Made by a program: the position numbers and the translations under genes. A DNA stretch of 64,000 nucleotides from Microbacterium sp. Marseille-Q6648 (lineage in GTDB: Bacteria; Actinomycetota; Actinomycetes; Actinomycetales; Microbacteriaceae), in assembly GCF_943181415.1 (NCBI RefSeq), contig NZ_CALPBZ010000003.1:62001-126000 (forward strand). Reading direction: 5' to 3'. Below, piece after piece: positions 33,815-42,501 of the stretch (position 1 is the stretch's first letter; every line of letters begins with the position of its first letter). Under the pieces are notes generated by a model. It made no database searches. It was not told where the DNA came from and worked only from the letters and a program-made list of their open reading frames with translations.

Positions 33815-34768
33815 GTGGCCCCGAACGACGCCCTTCCCCTCGAGGTGATCCGCCGATGCGAGCGCGACGATCCGATCGACGACCGAAGGCTCCGTGCGCT
33901 TCTGGCGGCCGGCGCGTGGGCGAAGATCGCGCCCGGATCGTTCGCCGTCTCGAGCGACTGGGACGGGCTGGCGCCGATCGAGCAACACCGGGTCCGGGTG
34001 CTCGAGGCGTGCCGGCGCATGCGACCCGGTGCCGTGGTCTCGCATCTCGCCGCCGCTGCCGTCTGGGGGATGGACATCCTCGGCGCGTGGCCGTCGACGG
34101 TGGATGTGACCGTCGCCCCCGCCCGGGGAGGGCGTTCGAGTGGACTGATCCGGCGCCATCCCGCATCGTCCGTGACGCCGCACACCGTGGATCTCGGCGC
34201 ACACCGCATCACCACGCCTGCGCAGACGGCCCTCGATCTCGCGCGTGTGCTCCCTTTCGCTCAGGGCGTCGCGGTCGTGGACCAGGCGATCTGGCAGGAC
34301 CGCGACGGCGGTCGGCTGACCACGCGCGACGACATCCTGGCCCGGCTGGACGGCCCCGGACATCGACGCGACCCTCGCGCGCTCCGCGCCATCGGGTTCG
34401 CCGGTGGCCGGTCGGAGAACCCCCGCGAGTCGCAGAGCCTCGTTGTGCTCGTCCGGCTCGGCTTCCCGCGCCCCCGCCAGCAGGAGCGCCGGGTCCTCCG
34501 GAGCGGCCGCCTCGTCTTCGGGGACTTCTACTTCCCCGAGCACGACCACTGGTGCGAGCTCGACGGAAGGGGGAAGTACCTGAGCCCGCAGTTCGGCACG
34601 GACCGCACGGCGGCCGAGATCGTCATCGACGAGAAGAACCGCGAGAACGAGATTCGCCGCGAGGTGCGCGGCTTCTCGCGCTGGGAGCCGGCCGACGCCG
34701 ACCACCCGCGACGCCTCTACGACATCCTGACCTCGGACGGCCTGCCCAGTTCTCTCCCCCGTCCGTAG
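33815..34768 (+). CDS. AbiEi-like winged-helix protein with PD-(D/E)xK-like C-terminal domain
   Basis: 317 residues. The N-terminal half resembles the antitoxin-type AbiEi domain of Actinobacteria: a short winged helix (ALLAAGAWAKIAPGSFAV) then RRMRPGAVVSHLAAAAVWGM and TTPAQTALDLARVLPFAQGVAVVDQAI. The C-terminal 110 residues have FGDFYFPEHDHWCELDGRGKY, where D, E-x-D and K fall as in DUF559/Vsr-like endonuclease folds, followed by EKNRENEIRREVRGFSRWEP. No AbiEii-type toxin gene is next to it, so it is an orphan. Repeat clusters flank it on both sides. Start GTG 33815. Function unknown; nuclease activity is inferred from motif layout only. Confidence 0.65.
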   Translation: MAPNDALPLEVIRRCERDDPIDDRRLRALLAAGAWAKIAPGSFAVSSDWDGLAPIEQHRVRVLEACRRMRPGAVVSHLAAAAVWGMDILGAWPSTVDVTVAPARGGRSSGLIRRHPASSVTPHTVDLGAHRITTPAQTALDLARVLPFAQGVAVVDQAIWQDRDGGRLTTRDDILARLDGPGHRRDPRALRAIGFAGGRSENPRESQSLVVLVRLGFPRPRQQERRVLRSGRLVFGDFYFPEHDHWCELDGRGKYLSPQFGTDRTAAEIVIDEKNRENEIRREVRGFSRWEPADADHPRRLYDILTSDGLPSSLPRP

Positions 34769-34806
34769 CCACCCTCGACGCCGCCGTCGCCCTCCCGCGG
34801 CAGATC

Positions 34807-35046
34807 GCGGTGTCCGCGCCAGGTCGCGGCATCCGCGCCACCTTCCGACGCGTTCACCACATGGCCGCGCCACCTTCCGACGTTCGTCGCCCATCCGCGC
34901 CAGCTCGCGGCATCCGCGCCACCTTCCGACGCGTTCACCACATGGCCGCGCCACGTTTGCGGCATCCGCGCCACCTTCCGACGCGTTCGCCACACTGCCG
35001 CGCCAGGTTGCGGCATCCGCGGCGCCGATCGATACCGCGGATGCCG
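34807..35046. repeat. modular palindromic repeat cluster B
   Basis: The same 14-mer (first copy with two changes) begins at 34807, 34826, 34907, 34959 and 35010, a spacing of 19, 81, 52 and 51, echoing cluster A. The last copy has its inverted partner at 35037-35046, again 26 nt after the arm, and here the stem extends to 13 bp (GCGGCATCCGCGG with CCGCGGATGCCGC). Units carry TTCCGACGCGTTCACC instead of the ACACGTTCGCC of cluster A. It fills the gap between the orphan gene and guaB1 and has the same orientation as cluster A. Confidence 0.8.
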
Positions 35047-35079
35047 CGATGTGCCGCGCCGGTGTGAAACCGCCACGGG

Positions 35080-36546
35080 TCACCAGCTGACGGGGAGCGC
35101 CTTCCCCTCCTCGTAGCCGGCGGCCGACTGAAGTCCGACGCGGGCGCGCTCGCGGAACTCGGGCACGGACGCGGCCCCGGCGTAGGTGAACGACGAGCGG
35201 ACGCCCGAGGTGATCATGTCGATCAGGTCCTCGATGCCGGGGCGCAGCGGGTCGAGGTAGATGCGCGACGACGAGATCCCCTCGGCGAACAGCTCTTTGC
35301 GGGCCAGCTCGTACGGGTCGAGGCGCCCGAACCGGTCGTGCACCGCCTTCGTCGAGGCCATCCCCCACGACTCCTTGTATGCCCGGCCGTCCGCGTCGAG
35401 CTGCAGCTCGCCGGGAGCTTCGATGGTTCCGGCGAACCACGACCCGATCATGACGGATGCCGCACCCGCCGCCAGGGCCAGAGCGACGTCGCGGGGGTAG
35501 CGGACTCCCCCGTCCGCCCAGACGTGCGCACCATGGCCGCGCGCGGCCTCGGCGGTCTCGAGGACGGCGGAGAACTGGGGACGCCCGACAGCCGTCATCA
35601 TGCGGGTCGTGCACATCGCGCCCGGGCCCACACCGACCTTGAGGATGCCGGCCCCGGCGGCCACGAGGTCGTCGACGCCGTCGGCGGTGACGATGTTGCC
35701 CGCGGCGACGGGTATGTCCAGGCCCGCGCCGGCGACGGCCTGGAGCGCGCGCAGCATCCCCTCCTGGTGACCGTGCGCGGTGTCGACCACGAGGACATCG
35801 ACGCCGGCCGCGGCGAGCGCGGTCGCCTTGGCCGCGACATCGCCGTTGATCCCGACCGCAGCGGCGACGATGAGGCGACCCGACGCGTCGACCGCGGGCC
35901 GGTAGAGGGTGGAGCGCAGGGCGCTGCGGCGCGAGAGCGTGCCGACGAGGTGGCCGCGGTGGAGCACGCACACGGTGTCGGCGCCGGTGGCGACGATGAG
36001 GTCGAATGCCGTGCGCGCACTGTCGACGTCGTCGGCGTCGATCGAGGCCGACCTGCCGCGGGCGAGATCCCCGAGGCGGGCGTCGGGGAGTGCTGTGCCG
36101 AGGCGCAGCGCGGGGACGATGCCGAGGATGTCGTCGACGGCGATGCCCTCGGCGGGTGCGTGCGACGCGTCGGCGACGACGATGCCGTGCCCCTCCGTGG
36201 CGGGCAGGAGGCGGGCGGCGTCGGCCACCGTCGCCTCGGGAGGAAGCACGAGGGCGGTGTCCCATGTGACGGGCTGGGACTTGACCCATCGGATGGCCGC
36301 ATCGAGCTCTTGGAGGGGCATGTCCTGCGGCAGCACGCCGAGTCCGCCGCGTCGGGCGAGGGTGGCGGCGAGCCGCGCCCCGGTGACCGAGTTCATGTTC
36401 GCCGAGACCAGCGGGATCGTCGCCGCCGTGCCGTCTCGAGGCGACAGGTCGACGTCCAGGCGGCTGGCGACGCCGGAGCGTCGCGGCACCAGGAAGACGT
36501 CCGAGTAGGTCAGGTCGACGACGGGCCGCTCTCCGTAGAACTCCAC
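35080..36546 (-). CDS. guaB1: GuaB1-family IMP dehydrogenase-related protein (probable GMP reductase)
   Basis: 488 residues of the IMPDH/GMPR barrel. The catalytic cysteine loop GVGPGAMCTTRMMTAVGRPQ (near 305-325) and GIVVADAS plus the VDDVD region show the barrel with an inserted CBS pair (about 95-205). Mycobacterial GuaB1 is reported to be a GMP reductase, converting GMP to IMP in purine salvage; the same is likely here but the sequence alone does not prove it. The GTG start follows TAATCT by 6 nt; an ATG at 36550 is out of frame. Divergent from kgd. Confidence 0.88.
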   Translation of the reverse strand: MEFYGERPVVDLTYSDVFLVPRRSGVASRLDVDLSPRDGTAATIPLVSANMNSVTGARLAATLARRGGLGVLPQDMPLQELDAAIRWVKSQPVTWDTALVLPPEATVADAARLLPATEGHGIVVADASHAPAEGIAVDDILGIVPALRLGTALPDARLGDLARGRSASIDADDVDSARTAFDLIVATGADTVCVLHRGHLVGTLSRRSALRSTLYRPAVDASGRLIVAAAVGINGDVAAKATALAAAGVDVLVVDTAHGHQEGMLRALQAVAGAGLDIPVAAGNIVTADGVDDLVAAGAGILKVGVGPGAMCTTRMMTAVGRPQFSAVLETAEAARGHGAHVWADGGVRYPRDVALALAAGAASVMIGSWFAGTIEAPGELQLDADGRAYKESWGMASTKAVHDRFGRLDPYELARKELFAEGISSSRIYLDPLRPGIEDLIDMITSGVRSSFTYAGAASVPEFRERARVGLQSAAGYEEGKALPVSW

Positions 36547-36552
36547 CCATCA

Positions 36553-36558
36553 AGATTA
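36553..36558 (-). promoter_or_regulatory. -10 box TAATCT of guaB1
   Basis: Spacer TGATGG (6 nt), then GTG 36546. Confidence 0.55.
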
Positions 36559-36641
36559 GTGATTCTTTCCCCCACGGATGATGATGGCGATCCGACGGCT
36601 CGCGGCCCCGCGTTTCCGAAACCCCGAGACGCAGTCTGGGA

Positions 36642-36647
36642 TACGCT
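36642..36647 (+). promoter_or_regulatory. candidate -10 (TACGCT) of kgd
   Basis: TACGCT lies 73 nt upstream of the GTG at 36721. It is the best AT-containing hexamer of the divergent region on this strand; no -35 is clear. Confidence 0.35.
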
Positions 36648-36720
36648 TAACCTTCGTGCGTGCCGGCGCGAAGCGCCCCGCACTTTCTTGATCTTCACCG
36701 ATGAAAGCAGGCGATCGAGC

Positions 36721-39700
36721 GTGTCGAGCCAGGTGACGGGCGTCGGGGTTTCGAACGAAGGCGAGTTCGGAGCGAACGAGTGGCTCGTCGACGAGTTGTA
36801 CGAGCAGTTCCAGAAAGACAAGAACTCCGTCGACAAGGCGTGGTGGCCGATCCTCGAGTCCTACCACCCGGTGGACTCGTCGGCTTCGCGCGTGCCGTCG
36901 GCTCCGACGCAGCCCGCGTCCGAGGCCGCGAAGCCCAGCGCCGCGGCGCCGGCGACGCGGATGCCCGCAGTGCCCGCCGCTGACGCGCCCGCGGCGGCCG
37001 CCCCCGCAGCCGGGGCCGCCCCGGCATCCGCCCCGACGACCGATCCCAACGGGAACGGCAACGGCTCGCAGCCCGTGGCTCGAACGACGGCGCGCCCGGC
37101 GTCGCCGCAGCCCATCCCCGCGCAGGCGCCCAAGGTCGCTCCGCCGACGTCCGAGGAGGCCGCGGAGGACAAGGTCACGGTCCTCAAGGGCATGACGAAG
37201 GCCCTCGCGGCGAACATGGACGAGTCGCTCACGGTGCCCACCGCGACGAGCGTTCGCACCGTCCCGGCGAAGCTCATGATCGACAACCGCATCGTGGTCA
37301 ACAACCACATGTCGCGCACGCGCGGCGGCAAGGTGAGCTTCACCCACCTCATCGGGTGGGCGATCATCCGGGCGCTCAAGGAGTTCCCGAGCCAGAACGT
37401 CTTCTACGCCGAGATGGACGGCAAGCCGTCCGTCGTGGCACCGGCCCACGTGAACCTGGGCATCGCCATCGACCTCCCGAAGCCCGACGGCACCCGGGCG
37501 CTCATGGTCCCCAGCATCAAGCGCGCCGACACGCTCAGCTTCGGCGAGTACCTCGCCGCGTACGAGGATCTCGTCACCCGCGCCCGCGGCGGCAAGCTGA
37601 CCGCCACGGACTTCCAGGGCACGACCATCTCGCTGACCAACCCCGGCGGCATCGGCACGGTCCACTCCGTGCCCCGTCTCATGAAGGGGCAGGGCTGCAT
37701 CGTCGGAGCGGGGGCGCTGGAGTACCCGGCGGAGTTCCAGGGCGCGAGCGACAAGACCCTGCACGAGCTGGCGATCGGCAAGACGATCACCCTCACCAGC
37801 ACCTACGACCACCGCGTCATCCAGGGTGCGGGCTCGGGCGAGTTCCTCAAGAAGGTCCACGAGCTCCTCATCGGCGAGCGCGGCTTCTACGACGACATCT
37901 TCTCGGCGCTGCGCATTCCGTACGCCCCGATCCACTGGGCCAACGACATCAACGTCGATCTGGCAGAGCGCGTCGACAAGACCGCTCGCGTCCAGGAGCT
38001 CATCAACTCGTTCCGCGTCCGCGGGCACCTGATGGCCGACACCGATCCGCTGGAGTACATGCAGCGGACGCATCCCGACCTCGAGATCGAGAACCACGGC
38101 CTGTCGTTCTGGGACCTCGACCGCGAATTCGTCACCGGCGGGTTCGGGGGCAAGCGCCTGATGAAGCTGCGCGACATCCTGGGCGTCCTGCGCGACTCGT
38201 ACTGCCGCACGATCGGCATCGAGTACATGCACATCCAGGACCCGGGCCAGCGCGCCTGGTTCCAGCAGAACGTCGAGGTCAAGTACCAGAAGCCCAGCCA
38301 CGACGAGCAGCTGCGGATCCTCGAGAAGCTCAACCAGGCCGAGGCGTTCGAGACCTTCCTGCAGACCAAGTACGTGGGCCAGAAGCGATTCAGCCTGGAA
38401 GGCGGAGAATCGCTGATCCCGCTCCTCGACGAGATCCTGCAGGGCGCAGCGGAGGCCGGTCTCGACGGCGCCGCGATCGGCATGGCCCACCGCGGGCGCC
38501 TCAACGTGCTGACCAACATCGCCGGGAAGACGTACGGACAGGTCTTCCGCGAGTTCGAGGGATCCGTCGCCATCGGATCGAAGAGCGGGTCCGGCGACGT
38601 GAAGTACCACCTCGGCACCGAGGGCACCTTCATCGCCGACGGCGGCGAAGAGCTGCCGGTCTACCTCGCCGCCAACCCCTCCCACCTCGAGACCGTCGAC
38701 GGCGTGCTCGAGGGGATCGTGCGCGCCAAGCAGGATCGGATGCCGATCGGCTCGTTCTCGTGGCTGCCGGTCCTGGTGCACGGCGACGCCGCGTTCGCCG
38801 GCCAGGGGGTCGTCGTCGAGACCCTCCAGATGTCGCAGCTGCGCGGCTACCGCACCGGCGGCACGGTCCACGTGGTGGTCAACAACCAGGTCGGCTTCAC
38901 CACGACGCCGCAGGACGGCCGCTCGTCGGTGTACGCCACCGATGTCGCCAAGACCATCCAGGCGCCGATCTTCCACGTCAACGGCGACGACCCCGAAGCG
39001 GTGACCCGGGTCGCGCAGCTGGCTTTCGCCTACCGCGAGCGCTTCCACCGCGATGTCGTGATCGACCTGATCTGCTACCGCCGTCGCGGTCACAACGAGG
39101 GCGACGACCCGTCGATGACGCAGCCGCTCATGACCAACCTCATCGAGGCGAAGCGATCGGTGCGCCGGCTCTACACGGAGGCCCTCGTCGGTCGCGGCGA
39201 CATCACCGAGGAAGAGTACGAGCAGGCCAAACGCGACTTCCAGGACCGCCTCGAGATCGCCTTCGCCGAGACGCACGCCGCCGAGACCGGTGCGTCGGCG
39301 GTCGTGGAGCCCGACGACGACGCGGCCGAGCCCGCCGTCGGCGAGCCCGAGACCACCGGCGTGTCCCGCGACGTCGTCGAGGCCATCGGCGACGCCTTCG
39401 TCAACAAGCCCGAGGGCTTCACCGTCCACACCAAGCTCCAGCAGCTGCTCGACAAGCGGCATGACATGAGCCGTAAGGGCGGTATCGACTGGGCGTTCGG
39501 CGAGCTGCTGGCGTTCGGATCGCTCCTCCTCGAGAAGACCAACGTCCGCCTCGCCGGGCAGGACTCCCGGCGCGGCACCTTCGTGCAGCGCCACTCGGTG
39601 CTGCACGATCGCGCGAACGGCCAGGAGTGGATCCCGCTCACCAACCTCAGCGAGGATCAGGGCCGCTTCTGGGTCTACGACTCGCTGCTGAGCGAGTACG

Positions 39701-40506
39701 CGACCATGGCCTTCGAGTACGGGTACTCGGTCGAGCGGCCCGACGCCCTCGTGCTGTGGGAGGCGCAGTTCGGCGACTTCGCCAACGGCGCCCAGTCGGT
39801 GGTGGACGAGTTCATCTCCTCCGCGGAACAGAAGTGGAGCCAGCAGTCCAGCCTCACGCTCCTGCTCCCCCACGGCTACGAAGGCCAGGGGCCGGACCAC
39901 TCCTCGGCCCGCATCGAGCGATACCTGCAGATGTGCGCGCAGGACAACATGACCGTCGCGCGTCCTTCCACGCCCGCGTCGTACTTCCACCTGCTGCGCC
40001 GTCAGGCCTACCAGCGCCCGCGGCGACCGCTCATCGTCTTCACGCCCAAGGCCATGCTGCGCCTGCGCGGTGCGACGAGCCCCGTCGAGGACTTCGTCGA
40101 GGGCCGGTTCCAGCCGGTGCTCGATGACACGCGATCGCTCGACAGGAACGCGGTGAAGCGGGTGCTGCTGCACTCCGGCAAGATTCACTGGGATCTGAAG
40201 GCGGAGCTGGAGAAGAACCCGAACCCCGAGGTCGCGCTGGTCCGGGTGGAGCAGTTCTACCCCGCGCCGATCGACGAGCTCAACGCCGTGATCGACACCT
40301 ACCCGAACGCACACCTGGTCTGGGTTCAGGACGAGCCCGAGAACCAGGGCGCCTGGCCGTTCATCGCGCTCGAGGTCGTCAAGCACCTGCACGGGCGCAC
40401 GATCCGCCGCGTCTCGCGCCCGGCTGCCGCGTCCACAGCCACGGGCTCGCCCAAGGTGCACGCGCTGGAGCAGGCCACCATCATGCAGAAGGCCCTCACG
40501 CTGTAA
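36721..40506 (+). CDS. kgd: multifunctional 2-oxoglutarate decarboxylase/dehydrogenase E1-E2 (Kgd/OdhA type)
   Basis: 1261 residues. Single-chain TCA-cycle enzyme of Actinobacteria. Residues about 14-43 (GANEWLVDELYEQFQKDKNSVDKAWWPILE) are the E1 docking helix. 45-135 is an Ala/Pro/Thr-rich linker. 140-375 is the succinyltransferase core with DHRVIQGAGS (His near 364). From about 400 comes the thiamine-diphosphate E1 domain with MAHRGRLNVLTNIAGK (near 587) and HVNGDDPEAV (near 753) plus CYRRRGHNEGDDP. There is no lipoyl domain, as expected for the family. In relatives, FHA protein GarA/OdhI inhibits it; that gene is not in this window. GTG start, with AGG nine to ten nt before it. Confidence 0.96.
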   Translation: MSSQVTGVGVSNEGEFGANEWLVDELYEQFQKDKNSVDKAWWPILESYHPVDSSASRVPSAPTQPASEAAKPSAAAPATRMPAVPAADAPAAAAPAAGAAPASAPTTDPNGNGNGSQPVARTTARPASPQPIPAQAPKVAPPTSEEAAEDKVTVLKGMTKALAANMDESLTVPTATSVRTVPAKLMIDNRIVVNNHMSRTRGGKVSFTHLIGWAIIRALKEFPSQNVFYAEMDGKPSVVAPAHVNLGIAIDLPKPDGTRALMVPSIKRADTLSFGEYLAAYEDLVTRARGGKLTATDFQGTTISLTNPGGIGTVHSVPRLMKGQGCIVGAGALEYPAEFQGASDKTLHELAIGKTITLTSTYDHRVIQGAGSGEFLKKVHELLIGERGFYDDIFSALRIPYAPIHWANDINVDLAERVDKTARVQELINSFRVRGHLMADTDPLEYMQRTHPDLEIENHGLSFWDLDREFVTGGFGGKRLMKLRDILGVLRDSYCRTIGIEYMHIQDPGQRAWFQQNVEVKYQKPSHDEQLRILEKLNQAEAFETFLQTKYVGQKRFSLEGGESLIPLLDEILQGAAEAGLDGAAIGMAHRGRLNVLTNIAGKTYGQVFREFEGSVAIGSKSGSGDVKYHLGTEGTFIADGGEELPVYLAANPSHLETVDGVLEGIVRAKQDRMPIGSFSWLPVLVHGDAAFAGQGVVVETLQMSQLRGYRTGGTVHVVVNNQVGFTTTPQDGRSSVYATDVAKTIQAPIFHVNGDDPEAVTRVAQLAFAYRERFHRDVVIDLICYRRRGHNEGDDPSMTQPLMTNLIEAKRSVRRLYTEALVGRGDITEEEYEQAKRDFQDRLEIAFAETHAAETGASAVVEPDDDAAEPAVGEPETTGVSRDVVEAIGDAFVNKPEGFTVHTKLQQLLDKRHDMSRKGGIDWAFGELLAFGSLLLEKTNVRLAGQDSRRGTFVQRHSVLHDRANGQEWIPLTNLSEDQGRFWVYDSLLSEYATMAFEYGYSVERPDALVLWEAQFGDFANGAQSVVDEFISSAEQKWSQQSSLTLLLPHGYEGQGPDHSSARIERYLQMCAQDNMTVARPSTPASYFHLLRRQAYQRPRRPLIVFTPKAMLRLRGATSPVEDFVEGRFQPVLDDTRSLDRNAVKRVLLHSGKIHWDLKAELEKNPNPEVALVRVEQFYPAPIDELNAVIDTYPNAHLVWVQDEPENQGAWPFIALEVVKHLHGRTIRRVSRPAAASTATGSPKVHALEQATIMQKALTL

Positions 40507-40521
40507 TCTCGGACCACGACA

Positions 40522-40561
40522 GCGCGATGGCGGCGGGGCTCCGGCTCCGCCGCCATCGCGC
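40522..40561 (+). terminator. terminator hairpin after kgd
   Basis: A 15-bp stem, GCGCGATGGCGGCGG (40522-40536) with its complement at 40547-40561, loop of 10 nt, followed by the pyrimidine-rich TTCCTCCCTTT. Confidence 0.8.
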
Positions 40562-40588
40562 TTCCTCCCTTTCGCGAACGGAGCGCGC

Positions 40589-41506
40589 GTGGATCTGCTG
40601 CTGCTGGTCAACCCGACCGCCCGCTCCGGGACCGCCCGCCAGATCGCCGCACACGCGGCGCGGCTGCTCCGCGAGCGCGGCGTCGCCACCAGGGTGGTCG
40701 CAGGCGGGGACGCCGACGAGTCCCGCGCCCTCTTGCGCGAGGCTCTCTCCTCCGGCGCGGACGCCATCGCCGTGTGCGGTGGCGACGGCACGGTGCGGCT
40801 GGCGATCGAGCAGATGGCCGGCAGCGGCATCCCTCTCGGGATCATCCCCGCAGGGACCGGCAACGATGTCGCGGCCTGCCTCGGAATCCCCCACCGGGAT
40901 GCCGCAGCCGCCGTCTCGGCGATCGTCGACGGCACCACCCGGCACATCGATCTCGGCGTCGTGACGTCCACGCCGGCCGGGAGCGACCGGGTGTCGCGGA
41001 CGCTGTACGCGAGCGTCCTGGCCTGCGGCTTCGATGCGCGGGTCAACGACCGCGCGAATCGCATGCGGTGGCCGAGGGGACCCGCTCGCTACACCCTGGC
41101 GATCCTCCGCGAGTTCCTGACGCTGCGCGCCACGCGGTTCGCCCTCGACCTCGAACTGCCCGACGGCACGTGGGAACGCCGGGAAGAGGAGCTGCTGATG
41201 GCGACCGTCGCGAACGGTCCGACGTACGGAGGCGGCATCCCCATCTGCCCGGTCGCCGATGTCGGCGACGGGCTGCTGGACGTCGTGCTGATCCGTCCGA
41301 TGACGAGGATCCGGCTGCTGCGACTGCTTCCCCGCCTGTACGCCGGAAGACACCTCGATGCGCCCGAGGTGCGGATGACGCGTGTGCGCTCGGTTCGCGT
41401 GTCCGCCGAGGGCCAGCGCGCCTATGCCGACGGTGACATCGCCGGTGAGCTGCCGGTCACCGTGACCGCGATGCCGAGGGCGGTGGAGGTCTTCGTCGCG
41501 ACGTGA
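40589..41506 (+). CDS. diacylglycerol/lipid kinase family protein
   Basis: 305 residues of the DagK/YegS-type lipid kinase fold. AVCGGDGTVRLAIEQM is the GGDGT nucleotide motif and IIPAGTGNDVAACLGI the second glycine-rich loop; NGPTYGGGIPICPVADVGDGLLDVVLI is the C-terminal beta-sandwich. The substrate is probably a membrane diacylglycerol or a related lipid. Start GTG 40589 with GGAG about 6 nt upstream. It lies after a terminator, so it needs its own weak promoter or read-through. Confidence 0.9.
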   Translation: MDLLLLVNPTARSGTARQIAAHAARLLRERGVATRVVAGGDADESRALLREALSSGADAIAVCGGDGTVRLAIEQMAGSGIPLGIIPAGTGNDVAACLGIPHRDAAAAVSAIVDGTTRHIDLGVVTSTPAGSDRVSRTLYASVLACGFDARVNDRANRMRWPRGPARYTLAILREFLTLRATRFALDLELPDGTWERREEELLMATVANGPTYGGGIPICPVADVGDGLLDVVLIRPMTRIRLLRLLPRLYAGRHLDAPEVRMTRVRSVRVSAEGQRAYADGDIAGELPVTVTAMPRAVEVFVAT

Positions 41507-41518
41507 CGCCCGCGCCGA

Positions 41519-41761
41519 TCAGTGGGCGGGGTGCGCCTCGCGCAGCTTCGCGAGCACCTGTGCGCGCAGCTCTTCGGGAGCCGTCTCTTTGCACGCGCGC
41601 GCCAGCACGTCGGTCAGCGTGCGGGCCACGAGCGCCTCGTCACGGCATCCCGGACAGTTGTCCAGGTGCTCGGTGATGTCGGAGTGCTTCGTCTTGCAGA
41701 CCTCGTCGCGCAGGTACTCCTCGAGGTCGCGGCGCGCCTTCTCACAGCCGCAGTCGGTCAT
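41519..41761 (-). CDS. rsrA: zinc-binding anti-sigma factor, RsrA/RshA type
   Basis: 80 residues. The ZAS motif HLDNCPGC (His32-x3-Cys36-x2-Cys39) with Cys4 and Cys6 upstream and Cys22 match RsrA, the redox-sensitive anti-sigma of the mycothiol system. Oxidation forms a disulfide, releases zinc and frees SigR. Its ATG overlaps the sigR stop by 4 nt, giving the stoichiometric pair seen in Streptomyces and Mycobacterium. Confidence 0.92.
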   Translation of the reverse strand: MTDCGCEKARRDLEEYLRDEVCKTKHSDITEHLDNCPGCRDEALVARTLTDVLARACKETAPEELRAQVLAKLREAHPAH

Positions 41762-42354
41762 TTCTTGCTCCTCGTGGCGGCGGTGAAGCCGCGCTCAGTG
41801 GCGTAATCGGCGAGCAGTTCGCGAAGCATCCGTCTGCCGCGGTGCAGCCGGCTCATCACGGTGCCGATCGGGGTTTTCATGATGTCGGCGATCTCCTGGT
41901 ACGCGAAGCCCTCCACGTCCGCCAGGTACACCGCCAGACGGAAGTCCTCGGGGATCGCCTGGAGGGCGTCCTTCACTGCGGATGCCGGCATGTGGTCGAT
42001 CGCCTCGGCCTCAGCGGAACGGCTGCTCGAAGCGGTCGTGGACTCCGCCCCGCCCAGCTGCCAGTCCTCGAGCTCGTCGATCGTGCCCTGGAAGGGCTCG
42101 CGCTGCTTCTTGCGGTACGTGTTGATGTAGGTGTTGGTGAGGATCCGGTACAGCCACGCCTTCAGATTCGTCCCCTGCGTGAAGGTCGCCCATGAGGCGA
42201 ACGCCTTCACGAACGTCTCCTGGACGAGGTCGGCGGCGTCGGCGGGGTTGCGGGTCATGCGCATCGCCGCGGCGTACAGCTGGTCCATGAAGGGCAGAGC
42301 CTGCTCTTCGAACTGCGCGCTCGCGTCCTGCTCCTGCTGGGGCTGCTCGATCAT
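41758..42354 (-). CDS. sigR: ECF RNA polymerase sigma factor SigR/SigH (thiol-oxidative stress)
   Basis: 198 residues. Sigma region 2 ([34 protein letters not shown] and [20 protein letters not shown]) and region 4 ([51 protein letters not shown]) fit the SigR/SigH group of oxidative and thiol stress. The start is placed at the ATG at 42354 ([11 protein letters not shown]); an immediately preceding GTG is also possible. Longer versions would read through the promoter. Coupled to rsrA. No perfect GGAAT/GTT auto-regulated promoter was found by eye. Confidence 0.92.
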   Translation of the reverse strand: MIEQPQQEQDASAQFEEQALPFMDQLYAAAMRMTRNPADAADLVQETFVKAFASWATFTQGTNLKAWLYRILTNTYINTYRKKQREPFQGTIDELEDWQLGGAESTTASSSRSAEAEAIDHMPASAVKDALQAIPEDFRLAVYLADVEGFAYQEIADIMKTPIGTVMSRLHRGRRMLRELLADYATERGFTAATRSKK

Positions 42355-42362
42355 CACGCGCC

Positions 42363-42368
42363 AGTCTA
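42363..42368 (-). promoter_or_regulatory. -10 box TAGACT of sigR
   Basis: TAGACT lies 8 nt before the ATG at 42354 and 5 nt before the in-frame GTG at 42357. A GGGTAT is found about 16 nt upstream where a SigR-type -35 would be, but is not GGAAT. Confidence 0.45.
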
Positions 42369-42487
42369 CGGCGGGCTGTGTCGAATACCCGAGGACGGGA
42401 TCGTCGACGGTGTTGGCACGCTCCAGGGTGGCGATCATGCGGCTCCGTTCACGGCGAGTATGCGAGGGCCCGGACTTCCGGGTTCAG

Positions 42488-42493
42488 TAGGGT
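42488..42493 (+). promoter_or_regulatory. -10 box TAGGGT of aroA
   Basis: TAGGGT, 8 nt, ATG 42502. It lies between the short inverted repeats GGTTC (42481-42485) and GAACC (42496-42500). Confidence 0.5.
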
Positions 42494-42501
42494 AGGAACC
42501 G

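Noticed and set aside
33403-35046. CRISPR array
   Set aside because: The repeat units have irregular steps (19, 51-52, 81-83), repeat content throughout rather than unique spacers, and no cas genes are nearby.
33242-36553. A 1,103-codon open frame on the minus strand
   Set aside because: It runs through the repeat clusters and antisense to the orphan gene and out of frame with guaB1. Its composition is Arg/Gly/Ala-rich with no domain.
35338-36720. Upstream extension of the kgd reading frame by 461 codons
   Set aside because: This part is antisense to guaB1 and has no Kgd homology. The known N terminus (SSQVTGVGVSNEGEFGANEW) begins at the GTG at 36721.
40522-40561. Member of the palindromic repeat family
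   Set aside because: The stem sequence differs from the GCGGCATCCGC arms and the position just after kgd with a pyrimidine tail fits a terminator.
36556-41064. A 1,502-codon open frame on the minus strand
   Set aside because: It is antisense to kgd and the lipid kinase gene, whose domains are unmistakable. Such long shadows are usual in high-GC DNA because stop codons are rare in the opposite phase.
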